Positions 16,893 to 26,935 of a stretch of DNA of 64,000 nucleotides are shown here, in pieces. Under the pieces are notes generated by a model that had not been told where the DNA came from, ran no database searches, and saw only the letters and a list, made by a program, of their open reading frames with translations. The stretch comes from Variovorax sp. SG517 (GTDB lineage Bacteria; Pseudomonadota; Gammaproteobacteria; Burkholderiales; Burkholderiaceae_C), in the NCBI RefSeq assembly GCF_013376045.1, contig NZ_JABMJG010000009.1:62001-126000 (forward strand), given 5' to 3'. A program made the position numbers and the translations under genes. The number at the start of each line of letters is the position of its first letter. The stretch's first letter is position 1.

Positions 16893-17159
16893 ATGATCGC
16901 AGCCTCCATCAAGGCCGAAGTTGTCAAGGACAACGCCCGTGCCGCCAACGACACCGGCAGCCCCGAAGTGCAAGTCGCACTGCTGACCGCCCGCATCAAC
17001 GAGCTCACCCCCCATTTCAAGACGCACGCCAAGGACCACCACGGTCGCCGCGGCCTGCTGCGCATGGTGAGCCGCCGCCGCAAGCTCCTCGACTACCTCA
17101 AGTCCAAGGACGCCGACCGTTACACCGCGCTGATCGCCAAGCTGGGTCTGCGCAAGTAA
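16893..17159 (+). CDS. rpsO: 30S ribosomal protein S15
   Basis: 88 aa, full length. The conserved core [17 protein letters not shown], the central [22 protein letters not shown] and the C-terminal [12 protein letters not shown] are all present. It binds 16S rRNA in the central domain. The ATG at 16893 follows AAGG (about 8 bases). It is followed by its own terminator and then pnp, the usual rpsO-pnp pair. Confidence 0.98.
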   Translation: MIAASIKAEVVKDNARAANDTGSPEVQVALLTARINELTPHFKTHAKDHHGRRGLLRMVSRRRKLLDYLKSKDADRYTALIAKLGLRK

Positions 17160-17175
17160 TCCAAATCGCATGAAG

Positions 17176-17212
17176 AAACGCCTGGGTTAGTCCGCTAGCT
17201 CAGGCGTTTTTT
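17176..17212 (+). terminator. Intrinsic terminator after rpsO
   Basis: Stem AAACGCCTG / CAGGCGTTT with T-run TTTTTT, starting 17 bases after the rpsO stop. It would separate most rpsO transcripts from pnp. Confidence 0.9.
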
Positions 17213-17229
17213 ACTTCGCGATCCACTTT

Positions 17230-17335
17230 CGGAGTGCCCAAACAGAGCGAAGCTGTGTCATTCCAATGAAGTTCCTGCCGAGCTTCGCTGGAATGGCATC
17301 GTGTTCTGAGAAGCCTCCGTCACCTGCGGACTCCG
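17230..17335 (+). promoter_or_regulatory. Structured pnp leader with interlocked inverted repeats
   Basis: Two stems overlap in the order A-B-A'-B'. A/A' is 17246-17254 with 17281-17289 (AGCGAAGCT, 9 bp). B/B' is 17255-17265 with 17289-17299 (11 bp, with wobbles). They cannot both form as simple hairpins. An outer CGGAGT / ACTCCG pair (17230-17235, 17330-17335) could close the region. The E. coli pnp leader is a structured RNase III/PNPase autoregulatory site; a similar role here is inference. Confidence 0.6.
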
Positions 17336-17365
17336 TGTAGTTCGCTATCAAAACAGGAGCAAAAC

Positions 17366-19678
17366 ATGAGCCTCTTCAACAAAGTCACCAAGTCGTTCCA
17401 ATGGGGCGGCAAGACCGTGGTCATGGAAACGGGCGAAATCGCCCGCCAGGCCAGCGGCGCAGTGCTCGTCGACATCGAGGGCACCGTCATCCTCGCGACC
17501 GTGGTCGCCTCCAAGTCGGCCAAGCCCGGCCAGGACTTCTTCCCGCTGACCGTCGACTACATCGAGAAGACCTACGCCGCCGGCAAGATCCCCGGCAGCT
17601 TCTTCAAGCGCGAAGCCAAGCCCAGCGAACACGAAACGTTGACCAGCCGCCTGATCGATCGCCCGATCCGCCCGCTGTTCCCCGAAGGCTTCCTGAACGA
17701 AGTGCACGTGGTCATCCACACGATCTCGCTGAATCCCGAAGTCGACGCCGACATCGCAGCCATGATCGGCGTGAGCGCCGCGCTGTCGATCTCCGGCGTG
17801 CCGTTCAACGGCCCGATCGGTGCCGCCCGCGTGGGCTACATCAACGGCCAGTACGTGCTGAATCCGGGCCAGACCGCCCGCAAGGATTCGCAGATGGACC
17901 TCGTCGTCGCCGGCACCCAATCCGCCGTGCTGATGGTCGAATCCGAAGCCCTGCAGCTCAGCGAAGAAATCATGCTGGGCGGCGTGGTGTTCGGCCATGA
18001 GCAGGCCAACATCGCCATCGACGCGATCCATGAACTCGTGCGCGACGCCGGCAAGCCGGTGTGGGACTGGAAGGCTCCCGCCGAAGACGAAGCCTTCGTC
18101 GCCAAGGTCAAGGGCCTGGCCGAAGACAAACTGCGCGCTGTGTACCAGATCCGCAGCAAGCAGGCCCGTACGCAAGCCCTGCGCGAAGCCAACGCCAGCG
18201 TGCTCGAGGCCCTGAAGGCCGAAGGCGCCGAATTCGACTCCGGCAAGGTTTCCGACCTGCTGTTCGCCATCGAATCGAAGATCGTGCGCAGCCAGATCCT
18301 GTCGGGCGAGCCCCGCATCGACGGCCGCGACACGCGCACCGTGCGCCCCATCGAGATCCGCAATTCGGTGCTGCCCCGCACCCACGGCTCGGCGCTGTTC
18401 ACGCGCGGCGAAACGCAGGCGCTGGTCATCACCACGCTCGGCACCGAACGCGACGCGCAGCGCATCGACGCGCTGGCCGGCGAGTACGAAGACCGCTTCC
18501 TGTTCCACTACAACATGCCTCCCTTCGCCACCGGCGAAGTGGGCCGCATGGGCTCGACCAAGCGCCGCGAAATCGGCCACGGCCGCCTGGCCAAGCGCGC
18601 GCTCGTCGCCGTGCTGCCGAACAAGGAAGAGTTCCCGTACACGGTTCGCGTGGTGTCGGAAATCACCGAGTCGAACGGCTCGTCGTCGATGGCTTCGGTC
18701 TGCGGCGGCTGCCTCTCGATGATGGACGCCGGCGTGCCCATGAAGGCGCACGTGGCGGGCATCGCCATGGGCCTGATCAAGGAAGACAACCGCTTCGCGG
18801 TGCTGACCGACATCCTGGGCGACGAAGATCACCTGGGCGACATGGACTTCAAGGTGGCCGGCACGACCAACGGCATCACCGCCTTGCAGATGGACATCAA
18901 GATCCAGGGCATCACCAAGGAAATCATGCAGGTCGCGCTGGCCCAGGCCAAGGAAGCGCGCATGCACATCCTCGGCAAGATGCAGGAAGCGATGGGCGAG
19001 GCCAAGGCCGACGTGTCGCAGTTCGCTCCGCGCCTGACCACGCTGAAGATCAACCCCGAGAAGATCCGCGACGTGATCGGCAAGGGCGGCGCGGTCATCC
19101 GTGGCCTGCAGGAAGAAACCGGCACGACGATCAACATCGACGAAGACGGCACCATCACCATCGCCTCGACCGATCCGGAAAAGGCCGAGCTGGCCAAGAA
19201 GCGCATCGAGCAGATCACGGCCGAAGTCGAAATCGGCAAGGTCTACGAGGGCCCGGTCACCAAGATCCTGGACTTCGGCGCGCTCATCAACCTGCTGCCC
19301 GGCAAGGACGGCCTGCTGCACATCAGCCAGATCGCGCACGAGCGCGTCGAGAAGGTGACCGACTACCTGAGCGAAGGCCAGATCGTGAAGGTCAAGGTCC
19401 TGGAAACGGACGAGAAGGGCCGCGTCAAGCTGTCCATGAAGGCTCTGACCGAGCGTCCGGCCGGCATGGAATACAGCGAGCGCCCGCCCCGCGAAGACCG
19501 TGGTGACCGCGGCGAGCGTCGTGAACGTGGCGATCGCGGCGACCGTGGCGATCGCGGTGGTGATCGCGGCGAGCGTGGCGAGCGCGCACCGCGCTTCAAC
19601 GGCGAGCAGCAACAGCAGCCGCGCAGCGAAGCGCCCGCCGGCGAGCAGCCGCAGGCCCCGCGCGAGCCTCAGGAGTAA
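17366..19678 (+). CDS. pnp: Polyribonucleotide nucleotidyltransferase (PNPase)
   Basis: 770 aa; 3'-5' phosphorolytic exoribonuclease and degradosome-type enzyme. In order there are two RNase PH-like domains (first from residue 1, second from about 320 with [17 protein letters not shown]), a KH domain with [15 protein letters not shown], and an S1 domain ([21 protein letters not shown] onward). From about residue 705 a low-complexity Arg/Gly/Asp-rich tail with repeated DRGDRG follows, making the protein about 60 aa longer than the E. coli enzyme. The tail is likely disordered and may bind RNA or partners. Confidence 0.98.
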   Translation: MSLFNKVTKSFQWGGKTVVMETGEIARQASGAVLVDIEGTVILATVVASKSAKPGQDFFPLTVDYIEKTYAAGKIPGSFFKREAKPSEHETLTSRLIDRPIRPLFPEGFLNEVHVVIHTISLNPEVDADIAAMIGVSAALSISGVPFNGPIGAARVGYINGQYVLNPGQTARKDSQMDLVVAGTQSAVLMVESEALQLSEEIMLGGVVFGHEQANIAIDAIHELVRDAGKPVWDWKAPAEDEAFVAKVKGLAEDKLRAVYQIRSKQARTQALREANASVLEALKAEGAEFDSGKVSDLLFAIESKIVRSQILSGEPRIDGRDTRTVRPIEIRNSVLPRTHGSALFTRGETQALVITTLGTERDAQRIDALAGEYEDRFLFHYNMPPFATGEVGRMGSTKRREIGHGRLAKRALVAVLPNKEEFPYTVRVVSEITESNGSSSMASVCGGCLSMMDAGVPMKAHVAGIAMGLIKEDNRFAVLTDILGDEDHLGDMDFKVAGTTNGITALQMDIKIQGITKEIMQVALAQAKEARMHILGKMQEAMGEAKADVSQFAPRLTTLKINPEKIRDVIGKGGAVIRGLQEETGTTINIDEDGTITIASTDPEKAELAKKRIEQITAEVEIGKVYEGPVTKILDFGALINLLPGKDGLLHISQIAHERVEKVTDYLSEGQIVKVKVLETDEKGRVKLSMKALTERPAGMEYSERPPREDRGDRGERRERGDRGDRGDRGGDRGERGERAPRFNGEQQQQPRSEAPAGEQPQAPREPQE

Positions 19679-19685
19679 GAAGGGC

Positions 19686-19734
19686 GCAGCGGCGGCGGCT
19701 TGCTCGTGCAGCCGGCCGCCGTTGCTATCTTTTG
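19686..19734 (+). terminator. Intrinsic terminator after pnp
   Basis: An 11-bp GC-rich stem GCAGCGGCGGC / GCCGCCGTTGC (one G-U) has an inner GGCT/AGCC helix. It is followed by TATCTTTTG and lies 8 bases after the pnp stop. Confidence 0.75.
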
Positions 19735-19780
19735 AACGTCAAGCTTCGCCCCATCTGCGGGCGATGGAGGCCGAAAGACC

Positions 19781-20779
19781 ATGAAAGCCATTGAAATCAC
19801 TTCGTACGGCGCCCCCGAGGTGCTGCGCGTCGCGGAACGTCCCGACCCCGTCGCGGGCGCGGGCGAACTGCTGATCCGCGTTGCGGCGAGTGGCGTCAAT
19901 CGCCCCGACGTGCTGCAGCGCAAGGGGCACTACCCCGTGCCGCCGGGCGCCTCCGATCTGCCGGGCCTCGAAGTGGCTGGCGAGATCGTGTCGGGCGACG
20001 CCGCGGCGCTGGCCGAGGCCGGCTTCAAGGTCGGCGACCGCGTCTGCGCGCTCATTGCCGGCGGCGGCTATGCCGAGCTGTGCGTTGCGCCCGTGGCGCA
20101 GTGCCTGCCCGTGCCCAAGGGGTGGAGCGATCTCGAGGCGGCATCGCTGCCCGAGACCTTCTTCACCGTCTGGAGCAACGTGTTCGAGCGCGGCCGCCTG
20201 CAGAAGGGCGAGACCCTGCTGATCCAGGGCGGCTCGAGCGGCATCGGCGTCACGGCGATCCAGATCGCCAAGGCGCTCGGCGCGACCGTCATCGTCACGG
20301 CCGGCAGCGACGACAAGTGCGAAGCCTGCCTCAAGCTCGGCGCCGACCACGCCATCAACTACCGCACGAGCGATTTTGTCGAAGAGGCGAAGAAGCTCAC
20401 CGGTGGCAAGGGCGTGGACGTGGTGCTCGACATGGTCGCTGGCGACTATGTGGCGCGCGAGGTCGAATGCCTGGCCGAAGATGGCCGCCTGGTCATCATC
20501 GCGGTGCAGGGCGGGGTGAAGAGCGAGATCAACGCGGGCCTCGTGCTGCGCAGGCGTCTCACGATCACCGGCTCGACGCTGCGTCCGCGGCCGGTGGCAT
20601 TCAAGGGCGCCATCGCCAAGGCGCTGCGCGAGAAGGTTTGGCCGCTGCTGGAAAGCGGCGCGATCAAGCCCGTGATCCACAGCACCTTTGCTGCAGCGGG
20701 TGAGCCCAGCGGCGCCGCCCAGGCTCATGCGCTGATGGAGTCGAACCAGCACATCGGCAAGATCGTGCTGACGTGGTGA
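19781..20779 (+). CDS. NAD(P)H:quinone oxidoreductase, PIG3/QOR family (MDR superfamily)
   Basis: 332 aa. The N-terminal GroES-like domain ([19 protein letters not shown]) is followed by a Rossmann domain with [15 protein letters not shown] and the NADPH-side [12 protein letters not shown]. The zinc-ligand Cys/His of alcohol dehydrogenases is lacking, as in quinone reductases. It probably reduces quinones or enals in the cytoplasm. It reads into tpiA with a 20-base gap. Confidence 0.92.
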   Translation: MKAIEITSYGAPEVLRVAERPDPVAGAGELLIRVAASGVNRPDVLQRKGHYPVPPGASDLPGLEVAGEIVSGDAAALAEAGFKVGDRVCALIAGGGYAELCVAPVAQCLPVPKGWSDLEAASLPETFFTVWSNVFERGRLQKGETLLIQGGSSGIGVTAIQIAKALGATVIVTAGSDDKCEACLKLGADHAINYRTSDFVEEAKKLTGGKGVDVVLDMVAGDYVAREVECLAEDGRLVIIAVQGGVKSEINAGLVLRRRLTITGSTLRPRPVAFKGAIAKALREKVWPLLESGAIKPVIHSTFAAAGEPSGAAQAHALMESNQHIGKIVLTW

Positions 20780-20799
20780 GTGACGAGAAGACGAACGCG

Positions 20800-21564
20800 A
20801 TGACAACCAAGAAGAAACTGATCGCCGGCAACTGGAAGATGAATGGCAGCCTGACTGCCAACGAGGCGCTGGTGAAAGCCCTCCAGCAGGGCCTGGCCGT
20901 GAATCCGGCCGCTTGCGACGTGGCGCTTTGCGCGCCCGCTGCGTATTTCGCGCAACTGCAGTCGCTGCTGGCCGGCTCGCCGGCCATCGCGCTCGGTGCG
21001 CAGGACGTCTCGGCGCACCCGCAAGGTGCGTTCACGGGCGAGCAGTCGGCTGCGATGCTGAAGGACTTCGGCGTGCGCTATGCCATCGTCGGTCACTCCG
21101 AGCGTCGCCAGTACCACGGCGAGAGCGACGAAGTCGTTGCCGCCAAGACATCGGCGGCGCTGGCCAACGGCATCACGCCGATCGTGTGCGTGGGCGAGAC
21201 TCTGGCGCAGCGCGAAGCAGGGCAGACCGAAGAGGTCGTCAAGCGTCAGTTGGCCGCCGTCATTCACGTGAACGGCCATTGCATCAGCGAGATCGTCGTG
21301 GCGTACGAGCCCGTGTGGGCCATCGGCACGGGCAAGACGGCCACGCCGGAGCAGGCGCAGGCGGTGCACGCGGTGCTGCGCGCACAGCTGCATCACGCGG
21401 CGAGCGAGCATGCCGCAGGCATTCGCATCCTCTACGGCGGCAGCATGAATGCAGCGAATGCCGCCGAACTGCTGGCACAGGCCGACATCGACGGTGGCCT
21501 CATCGGCGGCGCATCGCTCAAGGCGCCCGACTTTCTGCAGATCATTTCCGCCGCTGCGCGCTGA
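20800..21564 (+). CDS. tpiA: Triosephosphate isomerase
   Basis: 254 aa. It interconverts dihydroxyacetone phosphate and glyceraldehyde 3-phosphate. Key residues: Lys in IAGNWKMNG, catalytic His in VGHSERRQY, catalytic Glu in [14 protein letters not shown], and the phosphate-binding [11 protein letters not shown]. The ATG at 20800 is used; upstream in-frame GTG codons would overlap the preceding gene. It is the first core gene of the tpiA-secG-tRNA-Leu-nuo order. Confidence 0.97.
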   Translation: MTTKKKLIAGNWKMNGSLTANEALVKALQQGLAVNPAACDVALCAPAAYFAQLQSLLAGSPAIALGAQDVSAHPQGAFTGEQSAAMLKDFGVRYAIVGHSERRQYHGESDEVVAAKTSAALANGITPIVCVGETLAQREAGQTEEVVKRQLAAVIHVNGHCISEIVVAYEPVWAIGTGKTATPEQAQAVHAVLRAQLHHAASEHAAGIRILYGGSMNAANAAELLAQADIDGGLIGGASLKAPDFLQIISAAAR

Positions 21565-21601
21565 TCGCGCAACGGCTGCATCAAATTAGGAGTAAGAACG
21601 A

Positions 21602-22003
21602 ATGAACGTGGTCCTCAACCTTCTGGTCGGCGTGCAGATGCTGGCAGCCCTCGCAATGATCGGCCTGATCCTGATCCAGCACGGCAAGGGCGCCGACATG
21701 GGCGCGGCCTTCGGCAGCGGCAGCGCCGGCAGCCTGTTCGGTGCCAGCGGCAGTGCCAACTTCCTCTCGCGCACCACTGCAGTGCTTGCTGCGGTGTTCT
21801 TCGCGTGCACGCTGCTGCTGGCCTACTTCAGCCATGCGCGTCCTGCGGGTGGCGGCAGTCTTCTGGAGCGTGCTGCGGTGGGTGCGCCTGCTGCGCCGGC
21901 CTCCGGTACGGCCAACGAAATTCCCGGTGCGGCTGCTCCCAATGCGCCTGCTTCGGCTCCTGCAGCCCCTGTTTCGGGTGCGGGCCAGATTCCGAGCAAG
22001 TAA
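21602..22003 (+). CDS. secG: Preprotein translocase subunit SecG
   Basis: 133 aa. Two membrane helices (about residues 2-22 and 55-77) flank the conserved IQHGKGADMGAAFGSGSAGSLFG loop region. A long Ala/Pro-rich C-terminal tail follows that is not found in E. coli SecG. It is an auxiliary subunit of SecYEG. AGGAG lies 9 bases upstream of the ATG. Confidence 0.96.
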   Translation: MNVVLNLLVGVQMLAALAMIGLILIQHGKGADMGAAFGSGSAGSLFGASGSANFLSRTTAVLAAVFFACTLLLAYFSHARPAGGGSLLERAAVGAPAAPASGTANEIPGAAAPNAPASAPAAPVSGAGQIPSK

Positions 22004-22051
22004 TCAACTCGTTTTCATGAGTTGCCCGTGAGAAATGGCTCCATTTCAGGG

Positions 22052-22115
22052 TAAACTCTAAATCTGTTCGGAAAGCCAAATTCCTCTTGCAGGTACCTCA
22101 TGCCATCCGAACAGA
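22052..22115 (+). promoter_or_regulatory. tRNA-Leu/nuo leader: possible -10 box and 10-bp inverted repeat
   Basis: A TAAACT (22052-22057) could be a -10 box, although its -35 is unclear. About 6 bases later the perfect repeat TCTGTTCGGA (22063-22072) / TCCGAACAGA (22106-22115) encloses a 33-base loop that ends 7 bases before the tRNA. It may fold in the tRNA precursor or be an operator. Confidence 0.4.
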
Positions 22116-22122
22116 AAAAACC

Positions 22123-22207
22123 GCGGTCGTGGTGAAATTGGTAGACACGCTATCTTGAGGGGGTAGTGGCGAAAGCTGTGCGAGTTCGAGTCTCGCCGAC
22201 CGCACCA
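22123..22207 (+). tRNA. tRNA-Leu (GAG)
   Basis: 85 bases with encoded CCA. The acceptor stem is GCGGTCG / CGACCGC. The D-arm is GTGGTGAAATTGGTAGACAC, the anticodon loop TTGAGGG gives GAG, there is a long class-II variable arm, and the T-loop is GTTCGAGTC. It lies between secG and nuoA, typical for betaproteobacteria. Confidence 0.97.
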
Positions 22208-22274
22208 AATCTCATCGGCAGAAAACCTCATCCAGAGGTTCTTCCTGCCGGTGGCAAGCGGTGAAAAACTCTCG

Positions 22275-22634
22275 ATGAATCTCGACTCCTACCTCCCCGT
22301 CCTTTTGTTCATTCTGGTCGGAGTCGGCGTAGGCGTCGCCCCTCAGGTCATCGGATACATTCTCGGCCCCAACCGGCCCGACGCCGCAAAGAACGCTCCC
22401 TACGAGTGTGGCTTTGAAGCCTTCGAGGATGCGCGCATGAAGTTCGACGTGCGCTATTACCTCGTTGCGATTCTCTTCATCCTGTTCGATCTCGAGATTG
22501 CCTTTCTCTTTCCGTGGGCCATTGCGCTCAAGGAGATCGGTGCTGTCGGCTTCTGGGCCATGATGATCTTTCTCGCCATCCTCGTCGTGGGCTTCGCCTA
22601 CGAGTGGAAAAAGGGCGCGCTCGACTGGGAATGA
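22275..22634 (+). CDS. nuoA: NADH-quinone oxidoreductase subunit A
   Basis: 119 aa, first of 14 complex I genes. Three membrane helices are visible, with conserved [20 protein letters not shown] between the first two and [13 protein letters not shown] in the second. It is part of the quinone-site region of the membrane arm. The ATG at 22275 is chosen over an upstream in-frame codon because it matches the family N-terminus ([12 protein letters not shown]). Confidence 0.97.
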   Translation: MNLDSYLPVLLFILVGVGVGVAPQVIGYILGPNRPDAAKNAPYECGFEAFEDARMKFDVRYYLVAILFILFDLEIAFLFPWAIALKEIGAVGFWAMMIFLAILVVGFAYEWKKGALDWE

Positions 22635-22649
22635 CAAGGAAGAAACACG

Positions 22650-23129
22650 ATGGCCATTGAAGGCGTTCTCAAGGAAGGCTTCGTCACCACGACCTACGAT
22701 TCGGTCGTCAACTGGGCGAAGACTGGTTCTCTCTGGCCGATGACCTTCGGCCTCGCATGCTGTGCGGTGGAGATGATGCACGCGGGCGCCGCCCGCTACG
22801 ACATCGACCGCTTCGGCATGCTGTTCCGCCCCAGCCCGCGCCAGTCCGACCTGATGATCGTGGCCGGCACGCTGTGCAACAAGATGGCGCCGGCTCTGCG
22901 CAAGGTCTACGACCAGATGCCCGAGCCGCGCTGGGTTCTCTCGATGGGTTCGTGCGCGAATGGCGGTGGCTACTACCACTACAGCTATTCGGTCGTGCGC
23001 GGCTGCGACCGCATCGTGCCGGTCGACGTCTATGTTCCGGGTTGCCCGCCCACCGCCGAGGCATTGCTCTATGGCGTGATCCAGCTGCAGCAGAAGATTC
23101 GCCGCACCAACACCATTGCCCGCGCCTGA
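22650..23129 (+). CDS. nuoB: NADH-quinone oxidoreductase subunit B
   Basis: 159 aa peripheral-arm subunit carrying cluster N2, the last Fe-S before quinone. The tandem Cys pair is in [12 protein letters not shown], with further ligands in GSCANGG and [15 protein letters not shown]. It starts 15 bases after nuoA. Confidence 0.98.
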   Translation: MAIEGVLKEGFVTTTYDSVVNWAKTGSLWPMTFGLACCAVEMMHAGAARYDIDRFGMLFRPSPRQSDLMIVAGTLCNKMAPALRKVYDQMPEPRWVLSMGSCANGGGYYHYSYSVVRGCDRIVPVDVYVPGCPPTAEALLYGVIQLQQKIRRTNTIARA

Positions 23130-23142
23130 GGGATTGCCGACG

Positions 23143-23754
23143 ATGACTGACTTTGCAATTTCGCCGGAGGTGCTGCGCGCCACCGTTGCTGAGACGCTCG
23201 GCGCCAAGGCCAAGAGCGTGACCGTTGCCCTCGACGAAGTGACCGTCGTGGTCGGCGCGGCTGACTATCTCGAAGCCGCCTTGCTGCTGCGCGATGCGCC
23301 CGGCTGCCGCTTCGAACAGCTGATCGACCTGTGCGGCATGGACTACTCCGACTACCGCGAAGGCGAGTGGCAGGGCGAACGCTACGGCGTCGTCTCCCAC
23401 CTGCTGTCGGTGAGCCTCAACCAGCGTGTGCGCCTGACGGTGTTCGCGCCGAGCGACGATTTCCCTGTTGTCGATTCGCTGCAGTCCGTGTGGAACTCTG
23501 CCACCTGGTTCGAGCGCGAGGCGTTCGACCTCTACGGCATCGTGTTCGAAGGCCACGACGACCTGCGCCGCCTGCTGACCGACTACGGCTTCATCGGCCA
23601 CCCGTTCCGCAAGGACTTCCCGGTGTCGGGCCATGTCGAGATGCGCTACGACGAAGAGCAGAAGCGTGTGGTCTACCAGCCGGTTTCCATCGAGCCGCGC
23701 GAAATCACCCCGCGCGTGATCCGCGAAGACAACTACGGCAGCGGCTTGCACTGA
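23143..23754 (+). CDS. nuoC: NADH-quinone oxidoreductase subunit C
   Basis: 203 aa; the 30-kDa subunit, separate from NuoD here (fused in E. coli). The signatures [24 protein letters not shown] and [16 protein letters not shown] are present. The ATG at 23143 is preferred, 13 bases after nuoB. Confidence 0.97.
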   Translation: MTDFAISPEVLRATVAETLGAKAKSVTVALDEVTVVVGAADYLEAALLLRDAPGCRFEQLIDLCGMDYSDYREGEWQGERYGVVSHLLSVSLNQRVRLTVFAPSDDFPVVDSLQSVWNSATWFEREAFDLYGIVFEGHDDLRRLLTDYGFIGHPFRKDFPVSGHVEMRYDEEQKRVVYQPVSIEPREITPRVIREDNYGSGLH

Positions 23755-23759
23755 CTGAT

Positions 23760-25013
23760 ATGGCCGAAATCAAGAACTACACACTCAACTTCGGTCCCCA
23801 GCACCCGGCAGCGCACGGCGTGCTGCGACTGGTGCTCGAACTGGATGGCGAAGTCATCCAGCGCGCCGACCCGCACATCGGCCTGCTGCACCGCGCGACC
23901 GAGAAGCTCGCCGAGACGCGCACCTTCATCCAGTCGCTGCCGTACATGGACCGTCTCGACTACGTGTCGATGATGAGCAACGAGCACGCCTACTGCCTCG
24001 CCATCGAGCGCATGCTGGGCCTCGAAGTGCCCGAGCGCGCGCAGTACATCCGCGTGATGTTCGCCGAGATCACCCGCCTGCTGAACCACCTGCTGTGGCT
24101 CGGCGCGCACGGTCTGGACTGCGGTGCGATGAACATGCTCATCTACTGCTTCCGCGAGCGCGAAGACCTGTTCGACATGTACGAGGCCGTCTCCGGCGCG
24201 CGCATGCACGCGGCGTACTTCCGTCCGGGCGGCGTGTACCGCGACCTGCCCGACGAGATGCCGCAGTACAAGGTCAGCAAGGTCAAGAACGCGAAGGCCA
24301 TCGAGAAGCTCAACGAGAACCGCCAGGGCTCGCTGCTCGACTTCGTCGACGACTTCTGCAAGCGCTTCCCGAAGATGGTCGACGAGTACGAGACGCTGCT
24401 CACCGACAACCGCATCTGGAAGCAGCGCACCGTGGGCATCGGCGTGGTCACGCCGGAGCGCGCGCTGAACCTCGGCTTCACCGGCCCCATGCTGCGTGGC
24501 TCGGGCATCGAATGGGACCTGCGCAAGAAGCAGCCCTACGACGTCTACGACCGCATGCAGTTCGACGTGCCCGTCGGCAAGACCGGCGACTGCTATGACC
24601 GCTACCTGGTTCGCGTGGAAGAAATGCGCCAGGCCAACCGGATCATCCAGCAGTGCTCGGCCTGGCTGCGCGCCAACCCCGGCCCGGTCATCACCGACAA
24701 CCACAAGGTCGCCGCGCCTGCGCGCGAATCGATGAAGGCGAACATGGAGGAACTGATCCACCATTTCAAGCTTTTCACCGAAGGCTTCCATGTGCCCGAA
24801 GGCCAGGCCTACGCCGCCGTCGAGCATCCGAAGGGCGAGTTCGGCATCTATCTGGTGAGCGACGGCGCCAACAAGCCGTACCGCCTGAAGATCCGCGCCC
24901 CTGGTTTCCCGCACCTCGCCGCCCTCGACGAAATGTCGCGCGGTCACATGATCGCCGACGCTGTCGCGGTGATCGGCACGATGGACATCGTGTTCGGCGA
25001 GATCGACAGGTGA
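23760..25013 (+). CDS. nuoD: NADH-quinone oxidoreductase subunit D
   Basis: 417 aa; the 49-kDa subunit, related to NiFe-hydrogenase large subunits, which lines the quinone pocket. [21 protein letters not shown] lies at the N-terminus, with [12 protein letters not shown] and a C-terminal FGEIDR. It starts 5 bases after nuoC. Confidence 0.98.
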   Translation: MAEIKNYTLNFGPQHPAAHGVLRLVLELDGEVIQRADPHIGLLHRATEKLAETRTFIQSLPYMDRLDYVSMMSNEHAYCLAIERMLGLEVPERAQYIRVMFAEITRLLNHLLWLGAHGLDCGAMNMLIYCFREREDLFDMYEAVSGARMHAAYFRPGGVYRDLPDEMPQYKVSKVKNAKAIEKLNENRQGSLLDFVDDFCKRFPKMVDEYETLLTDNRIWKQRTVGIGVVTPERALNLGFTGPMLRGSGIEWDLRKKQPYDVYDRMQFDVPVGKTGDCYDRYLVRVEEMRQANRIIQQCSAWLRANPGPVITDNHKVAAPARESMKANMEELIHHFKLFTEGFHVPEGQAYAAVEHPKGEFGIYLVSDGANKPYRLKIRAPGFPHLAALDEMSRGHMIADAVAVIGTMDIVFGEIDR

Positions 25014-25023
25014 GAAAGAGCGA

Positions 25024-25578
25024 ATGACTTCCTCGACCCACCATGACACGGCGCCCTCGGCGCCTTCTGCCCCTCTGGAGCCTGCGATCCTCGAGCGCTT
25101 TGCGCGCGAGGTGGCGAAGTACCCCGAAGCGGGCAAGCAGTCGGCCGTGATGGCCTGCCTGTCCATCGTTCAGCAGGACGAGGGCTACGTCAGCCTGCAG
25201 CGCGAGCGCGAGATCGCCGAATACCTCGGCATGGCGCCCATCGCCGTGCACGAGGTGACGACCTTCTACAACATGTATAACCAGCACCCGGTGGGCAAGT
25301 TCAAGCTCAACGTGTGCACCAACCTGCCTTGCCAGCTGCGCGACGGTGTCACCGCCCTCGTGCATCTCGAGAAGAAGCTCGGCATCAAGATGGGCGAGAC
25401 CACGCCCGACGGCCTGTTCACGCTGCAGCAGAGCGAATGCCTCGGTGCCTGCGCCGATTCGCCCGTGATGCTGGTCAACGACCGCACGATGTGCAGCTTC
25501 ATGAGCAACGAGAAGCTCGACCAGCTGGTCGACGGCCTGCGCAACGCCGCGCCGGCCACCAAGGGGGAGGCTTCCTGA
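25024..25578 (+). CDS. nuoE: NADH-quinone oxidoreductase subunit E
   Basis: 184 aa thioredoxin-fold [2Fe-2S] subunit (N1a). The cysteine ligands are in VCTNLPCQL and [11 protein letters not shown]. The N-terminal 15 residues are Ser/Ala/Pro-rich. Its stop codon overlaps the nuoF start by one base (TGATG). Confidence 0.97.
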   Translation: MTSSTHHDTAPSAPSAPLEPAILERFAREVAKYPEAGKQSAVMACLSIVQQDEGYVSLQREREIAEYLGMAPIAVHEVTTFYNMYNQHPVGKFKLNVCTNLPCQLRDGVTALVHLEKKLGIKMGETTPDGLFTLQQSECLGACADSPVMLVNDRTMCSFMSNEKLDQLVDGLRNAAPATKGEAS

Positions 25579-26918
25579 TGTCACCCGAACAAGTGCTCCA
25601 GCAGTTCCAGGCGACGGGCGTCCAGACCTGTTTCCATGACCGCCACATCGAGCCGCAGATCTATGCCGGCCTCGACGGCACCAACTGGCGCCTGGCCGAC
25701 TACGAAGCGCGCGGCGGCTACCAGGCGCTGCGCAAGATCCTGACAGAGGGGCTCACGCCCGACCAGGTGATCGCCGAGGTCAAGGCCTCTGGCCTGCGCG
25801 GCCGTGGCGGCGCGGGCTTCCCGACCGGCCTGAAGTGGAGCTTCATGCCCCGCCAGTTCCCGGGCCAGAAGTACCTCGTCTGCAATTCGGACGAAGGCGA
25901 ACCGGGTACGTGCAAGGACCGCGACATTCTGCAGTTCAACCCACACATCGTGATCGAAGGCATGGCCATCGCCGCGTATGCGATGGGCATCAGCGTGGGC
26001 TACAACTACATCCACGGTGAGATCTTCCAGACCTACGACCGCTTCGAGGAAGCCCTCGAAGAGGCGCGCGCCGCGGGCTACCTCGGCGACAAGATCATGG
26101 GCAGCACGTACAACTTCCAGTTGCACGCGGCCCACGGCTTCGGTGCCTACATCTGCGGCGAGGAAACCGCGCTGCTCGAATCGCTGGAAGGCAAGAAGGG
26201 CCAGCCGCGCTTCAAGCCGCCGTTTCCCGCAAGCTTCGGCCTGTACGGCAAGCCGACCACCATCAACAACACCGAGACCTTCGCGGCGGTGCCCTGGATC
26301 ATCCGCAACGGTGGCCAGGCCTACCTCGAGTGCGGCAAGCCGAACAACGGCGGGACCAAGATCTATTCGGTGAGCGGTGACGTCGAGCTGCCCGGCAACT
26401 ACGAGGTCCCGATGGGCACGCCGTTCTCCAAGCTCCTGGAGCTGGCCGGCGGCGTTCGCAAGGGCCGCACGCTGAAGGCGGTGATTCCCGGCGGTTCGTC
26501 CGCTCCGGTGCTGCCCGCGTCGATCATGATGGAATGCACGATGGACTACGACTCCATCTCCAAGGCCGGCTCCATGCTGGGCTCGGGCGCGGTCATCGTG
26601 ATGGACGACAGCCGCTCGATGGTCGAGTCGCTGCGCCGCCTGTCGTACTTCTACATGCACGAGTCCTGCGGCCAGTGCACGCCCTGCCGCGAAGGCACGG
26701 GCTGGCTCTACCGCGTGGTGGACCGCATCCACAACGGGCAGGGCAGGGCGTCCGACATGGACCTGCTGAACTCCGTGGCCGACAACATCCAGGGCCGCAC
26801 GATCTGCGCCCTCGGCGACGCGGCGGCGATGCCGGTGCGCGCCATGATCAAGCATTTCCGTCACGAGTTCGAGGCCCTGATCCCGGGCTACGTACCGAAA
26901 GCGCCCGTCAAGGCCTGA
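25578..26918 (+). CDS. nuoF: NADH-quinone oxidoreductase subunit F (NADH-binding)
   Basis: 446 aa. It binds FMN and NADH ([18 protein letters not shown] and [17 protein letters not shown]) and cluster N3 ([12 protein letters not shown] plus a later Cys in [10 protein letters not shown]). Electrons enter complex I here. It is translationally coupled to nuoE. Confidence 0.98.
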   Translation: MSPEQVLQQFQATGVQTCFHDRHIEPQIYAGLDGTNWRLADYEARGGYQALRKILTEGLTPDQVIAEVKASGLRGRGGAGFPTGLKWSFMPRQFPGQKYLVCNSDEGEPGTCKDRDILQFNPHIVIEGMAIAAYAMGISVGYNYIHGEIFQTYDRFEEALEEARAAGYLGDKIMGSTYNFQLHAAHGFGAYICGEETALLESLEGKKGQPRFKPPFPASFGLYGKPTTINNTETFAAVPWIIRNGGQAYLECGKPNNGGTKIYSVSGDVELPGNYEVPMGTPFSKLLELAGGVRKGRTLKAVIPGGSSAPVLPASIMMECTMDYDSISKAGSMLGSGAVIVMDDSRSMVESLRRLSYFYMHESCGQCTPCREGTGWLYRVVDRIHNGQGRASDMDLLNSVADNIQGRTICALGDAAAMPVRAMIKHFRHEFEALIPGYVPKAPVKA

Positions 26919-26935
26919 GCGCGAGAAACACACAT

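Noticed and set aside
17246-17299. A classical H-type pseudoknot in the pnp leader
   Set aside because: The connecting loop between A' and B' would have zero length while needing to span a 9-bp stem. Alternative hairpins are the safer reading.
19490-19600. Short direct repeats that look like a minisatellite or CRISPR-like array
   Set aside because: They are in frame and encode the Arg/Gly/Asp-rich PNPase tail. Units are irregular with no spacers.
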